From: Pseudomonas knackmussii B13
Lineage (GTDB): Bacteria; Pseudomonadota; Gammaproteobacteria; Pseudomonadales; Pseudomonadaceae
Reading direction: 5' to 3'
Length of the DNA: 64,000 bases
Assembly (NCBI RefSeq): GCF_000689415.1
Contig: NZ_HG322950.1
Location: 5,835,501 to 5,899,500 of the forward strand
The notes beneath the pieces are model-generated. The model had not been told where the DNA came from, searched no databases, and saw only the letters and a program-made list of their open reading frames with translations. The position numbers and the translations under genes were made by a program. The stretch's first letter is position 1, and each line of letters opens with the position of its first letter. Below, piece after piece: positions 61,442 through 64,000 of this stretch.

Positions 61442-62836
61442 TTACTCGGCGAAGATCTTGCCGGGGTTCATGATCCCGTTCGGATCGAACACCGCCTTGA
61501 CCGCCTTCATGTAGCCAATCTCGGCCTCCGAGCGAGAGTACCCCAGGTAGTCGCGCTTGGTCATGCCCACGCCGTGCTCGGCGGAGATGGAGCCGTTGTA
61601 CTTCTGCACGGTCTCGAACACCCACTGGTTGACAGTCGCGCACTTGGCGAAGAACTCGTCCTTGGTGAGGTTCTCGGGCTTGAGGATGTTCAGGTGCAGG
61701 TTGCCGTCGCCGATGTGGCCGAACCAGACCACTTCGAAGTCCGGGTAGTTGGCCTCGACGATGGTGTCGATGTCCTTGAGGAAGGCCGGGACCTTGCCGA
61801 CGGTGACCGAGATGTCGTTCTTGTACGGAGTCCAGTGCGAGATGGTCTCGGAGATGTACTCGCGCAGCTTCCACAGGTTCTGCAGCTGCTGCTCGCTCTG
61901 GCTCATCACGCCGTCCAGCACCCAGCCCTGCTCGACGCAATGCTCGAAGGTGGCCAGCGCCTCGTTGGCCACTTCCTCGGTGGTCGCCTCGAACTCCAGC
62001 AGGGCGTAGAACGGGCAGTCGGTCTCGAAGGCCGCCGGCACGTCGCCACGGGCCAGGACCTTGGCCAGCGCCTTGTCCGAGAAGAACTCGAAGGCGGTCA
62101 GGTCGAGGCGGCTCTGGAAGGCGTGCAGCACCGGCATGATCGAATCAAAGTCGGGGGTGCCGAGGACCATCGCGGTGAGGTTCTTCGGCGCGCGCTCCAG
62201 ACGCATGGTGGCTTCGACCACGAAGCCCAGGGTGCCTTCGGCGCCGATGAACAGCTGGCGCAGGTCGTAGCCAGTGGCGTTCTTGATCAGGTCCTTGTTC
62301 AGCTCGAGCAGGTCGCCCTTGCCGGTGACGACCTTCATGCCGGCCACCCAGTTACGGGTCATGCCGTAGCGAATGACCTTGATCCCACCGGCATTGGTAC
62401 CGATGTTGCCGCCAATCTGGCTGGAGCCGGAAGACGCGAAGTCCACCGGGTAGTACAGGCCGTGCTCCTCGGCGAACAGCTGCAGCTGCTTGGTCACCAC
62501 GCCCGGCTGGCACACCACGGTGCGGTCGAAGGCGTTGAAGTCGAGGATCTTGTTCATGTAGTCGAACGACACCACCACTTCGCCATTGGCGGCGACGGCG
62601 GCGGCGGAGAGCCCGGTACGCCCGCCCGAAGGCACCAGACCGATCTTGTGCTCGTTGGCCCAGCGCACCACGGCCTGCACCTGCTCGATGCTCTTGGGGA
62701 AGGCGATGGCCAGCGGCGCCGGGGCGAAATGCTTGGTCCAGTCCTTGCCATAGGCTTCGAGGGAATCGGCGTCGGTCAGCAGCTTGCCGGGCTCCAGCAG
62801 GGGCTTGAGCGATTCGATCAGGGCTTCGCGGGTCAT
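61442..62836 (-). CDS. D-2-hydroxyglutarate dehydrogenase (FAD-linked)
   Basis: A 464-residue VAO/GlcD-type flavoprotein. FAD-binding parts: PSGGRTGLSAAAV near residue 70, SSQIGGNIGTNAGG near 137 and YDLRQLFIGAEGTLG near 184. Metal/active-site parts: GHIGDGNLHLNI near 368 and SAEHGVGMTKRDYL near 410. In Pseudomonas this enzyme re-oxidises D-2-hydroxyglutarate made by SerA and feeds electrons to the ETF system. I start at 62836, the ATG that gives the usual length, with GAGAG upstream; an ATG at 62860 is possible. Divergent from serA. Confidence 0.9.
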   Translation of the reverse strand: MTREALIESLKPLLEPGKLLTDADSLEAYGKDWTKHFAPAPLAIAFPKSIEQVQAVVRWANEHKIGLVPSGGRTGLSAAAVAANGEVVVSFDYMNKILDFNAFDRTVVCQPGVVTKQLQLFAEEHGLYYPVDFASSGSSQIGGNIGTNAGGIKVIRYGMTRNWVAGMKVVTGKGDLLELNKDLIKNATGYDLRQLFIGAEGTLGFVVEATMRLERAPKNLTAMVLGTPDFDSIMPVLHAFQSRLDLTAFEFFSDKALAKVLARGDVPAAFETDCPFYALLEFEATTEEVANEALATFEHCVEQGWVLDGVMSQSEQQLQNLWKLREYISETISHWTPYKNDISVTVGKVPAFLKDIDTIVEANYPDFEVVWFGHIGDGNLHLNILKPENLTKDEFFAKCATVNQWVFETVQKYNGSISAEHGVGMTKRDYLGYSRSEAEIGYMKAVKAVFDPNGIMNPGKIFAE

Positions 62837-62911
62837 TGGCGGAACTCTCAAATGGTTCATGGTCGTCCTGAGAACAGCTCAGGTCGCAACCGGGCAAGGG
62901 AAAGGGAGAAC

Positions 62912-62921
62912 ATGCTAGCAT
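62912..62921. promoter_or_regulatory. 10-bp palindrome in the serA divergent promoter region
   Basis: ATGCTAGCAT lies in the 191-bp gap, 76 bp from the dehydrogenase start and 106 bp from serA. It could be a regulator site; there is no other support. Confidence 0.25.
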
Positions 62922-63027
62922 ACGCACCCCACGCAGATCGCCACCTGGCGCCGAGCTGCGGCACCGGCCGGTTCGGCCAGAGCTGTTCATTTTCTAGCCA
63001 TTATCCCGGGACTACAGGTTCAAGCAG

Positions 63028-64000
63028 ATGAGCAAGACTTCTCTCGACAAGAGCAAGATCAAATTCCTCCTCCTCGAAGGCGTACACCAGAACGCCGTCG
63101 ACACCCTCAAGGCCGCCGGCTACTCGAACATCGAGTACCTCAAGGGCGCGCTGTCCGGTGAAGAGCTGAAGGAAAAGATCGCCGACGTGCACTTCATCGG
63201 CATCCGCTCCCGCACCCAGCTGACCGAGGAAGTCTTCGACGCCGCCAAGAAACTGATCGCGGTGGGCTGCTTCTGCATCGGCACCAACCAGGTCAACCTG
63301 GACGCTGCCCGCCAGCGCGGCATCGCGGTGTTCAACGCGCCCTACTCCAACACCCGCTCGGTCGCCGAGCTGGTGCTGGCCGAAGCCATCCTGCTGCTGC
63401 GCGGCATCCCCGAGAAGAACGCCTCCTGCCACCGCGGCGGCTGGATCAAGTCGGCGGCCAACTCCTTCGAGATCCGCGGCAAGAAGCTCGGCATCGTCGG
63501 CTACGGCTCGATCGGCACCCAGCTCTCGGTCCTGGCCGAAGCCCTGGGCATGCAGGTGTTCTTCTACGACACCGTGACCAAGCTGCCGCTGGGTAATGCC
63601 CAGCAGATCGGCAACCTGCACGAGCTGCTCGGCATGTCCGACATCGTCTCGCTGCACGTGCCGGAGCTGCCGTCCACCCAGTGGATGATCGGCGAGAAGG
63701 AAATCCGCGCCATCAAGAAAGGCGGCATCCTGATCAACGCCGCTCGCGGCACCGTGGTCGAGCTGGACCACCTGGCCCAGGCGATCAAGGACGAGCACCT
63801 GATCGGCGCCGCCATCGACGTGTTCCCGGTCGAGCCGAAGTCCAACGACGAAGAGTTCGAAAGCCCGCTGCGCGGCCTGGATCGCGTGATCCTGACCCCG
63901 CACATCGGCGGCTCTACCGCTGAAGCCCAGGCCAACATCGGCCTGGAAGTGGCCGAGAAACTGGTCAAGTACAGCGACAACGGCACCTCGGTGTCCTCGG
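63028..64000 (+). CDS. serA: D-3-phosphoglycerate dehydrogenase, N-terminal 324 residues (3' end outside window)
   Basis: First enzyme of serine synthesis, 3-phosphoglycerate to 3-phosphohydroxypyruvate with NAD. Visible parts: substrate-domain start KFLLLEGVHQNAVDTL, NAPYSNTRSVAELVLAEAI near residue 104 (read NTRSVAELVLAE), NAD motif GYGSIGTQLS near 157, catalytic Arg in NAARGTVVEL near 237 and catalytic His in TPHIGGSTAEAQ near 293. The frame is open at the window end; the C-terminal ACT domain for serine feedback lies outside. SerA can also reduce 2-oxoglutarate to D-2-hydroxyglutarate, which explains its neighbour. Confidence 0.96.
   Translation, partial: MSKTSLDKSKIKFLLLEGVHQNAVDTLKAAGYSNIEYLKGALSGEELKEKIADVHFIGIRSRTQLTEEVFDAAKKLIAVGCFCIGTNQVNLDAARQRGIAVFNAPYSNTRSVAELVLAEAILLLRGIPEKNASCHRGGWIKSAANSFEIRGKKLGIVGYGSIGTQLSVLAEALGMQVFFYDTVTKLPLGNAQQIGNLHELLGMSDIVSLHVPELPSTQWMIGEKEIRAIKKGGILINAARGTVVELDHLAQAIKDEHLIGAAIDVFPVEPKSNDEEFESPLRGLDRVILTPHIGGSTAEAQANIGLEVAEKLVKYSDNGTSVSS

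Overview
The window is GC-rich, tightly packed, almost entirely chromosomal DNA from a Pseudomonas species. The proteins and gene order closely match what I remember of P. aeruginosa PAO1 (the PA0316-PA0350 and PA5192-PA5210 neighbourhoods). The extra genes and rearranged blocks fit the P. nitroreducens / P. citronellolis / P. knackmussii side of the genus better than P. aeruginosa itself; that placement is inference. I see no tRNA, rRNA, CRISPR array, transposase, integrase or phage gene.

Layout. 1-2.4 kb: the tail of a NuoF-like flavoprotein, an SLC13-type anion transporter and a small metallophosphoesterase. 2.4-8 kb: an overlapping membrane-protein/GTPase pair (DUF2868/DUF3482), two overlapping paralogous exported proteins of unknown function, and folA. 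8-15.4 kb is accessory: a toxin-antitoxin module in an AT-richer gap, an acyl-CoA dehydrogenase/3-hydroxyacyl-CoA dehydrogenase pair with a divergent LysR regulator, a nitroreductase and a Baeyer-Villiger-type monooxygenase. 15.5-18 kb: a MEKHLA-domain protein and a RecQ helicase, convergent with overlapping stop codons. 18-37.7 kb: a core block, pckA, hslO, a PAP2 phosphatase, hslR, rimB-rimK, an LD-carboxypeptidase, the amgR-amgS (ompR-envZ) two-component system, tex, a hotdog thioesterase, gshA, argA, argE, a CYTH protein and a GspE-like ATPase. 37.8-39.2 kb: qmcA-nfeD. 39.2-50.2 kb: a second core block, lgt, a TauE/SafE permease, an NRDE protein, a diguanylate cyclase, ptsP, rppH, a HAD phosphatase, two DUF2269 membrane proteins, ilvA, rpiA and a DUF1508 protein. 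50.2-60.6 kb: an acyltransferase that looks inserted, a carP-like gene broken by one amber codon, an AraC regulator, a PotABCD-type polyamine ABC transporter, an APC permease, an acetylpolyamine amidohydrolase and carO. 60.7-64 kb: an FAH-family hydrolase, D-2-hydroxyglutarate dehydrogenase and divergent serA, cut by the window end.

How the genes work together. The 52-60 kb stretch reads as one (acetyl)polyamine module: regulator, high-affinity uptake, permease and deacetylase. serA and the D-2-hydroxyglutarate dehydrogenase are a metabolic pair: SerA makes D-2-hydroxyglutarate as a side product and the neighbour re-oxidises it. rppH-ptsP, rimB-rimK, amgR-amgS, qmcA-nfeD and TauE-lgt are probable operons. 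Short palindromic repeats of two families fill many gene ends. The points most worth a second look are the amber codon in carP, a tandem 15-bp direct repeat with 20-bp phase in front of the polyamine operon beside an AraC gene, the structured 397-nt leader before the APC permease, and the tandem exported paralogues at 5.3-7.4 kb.
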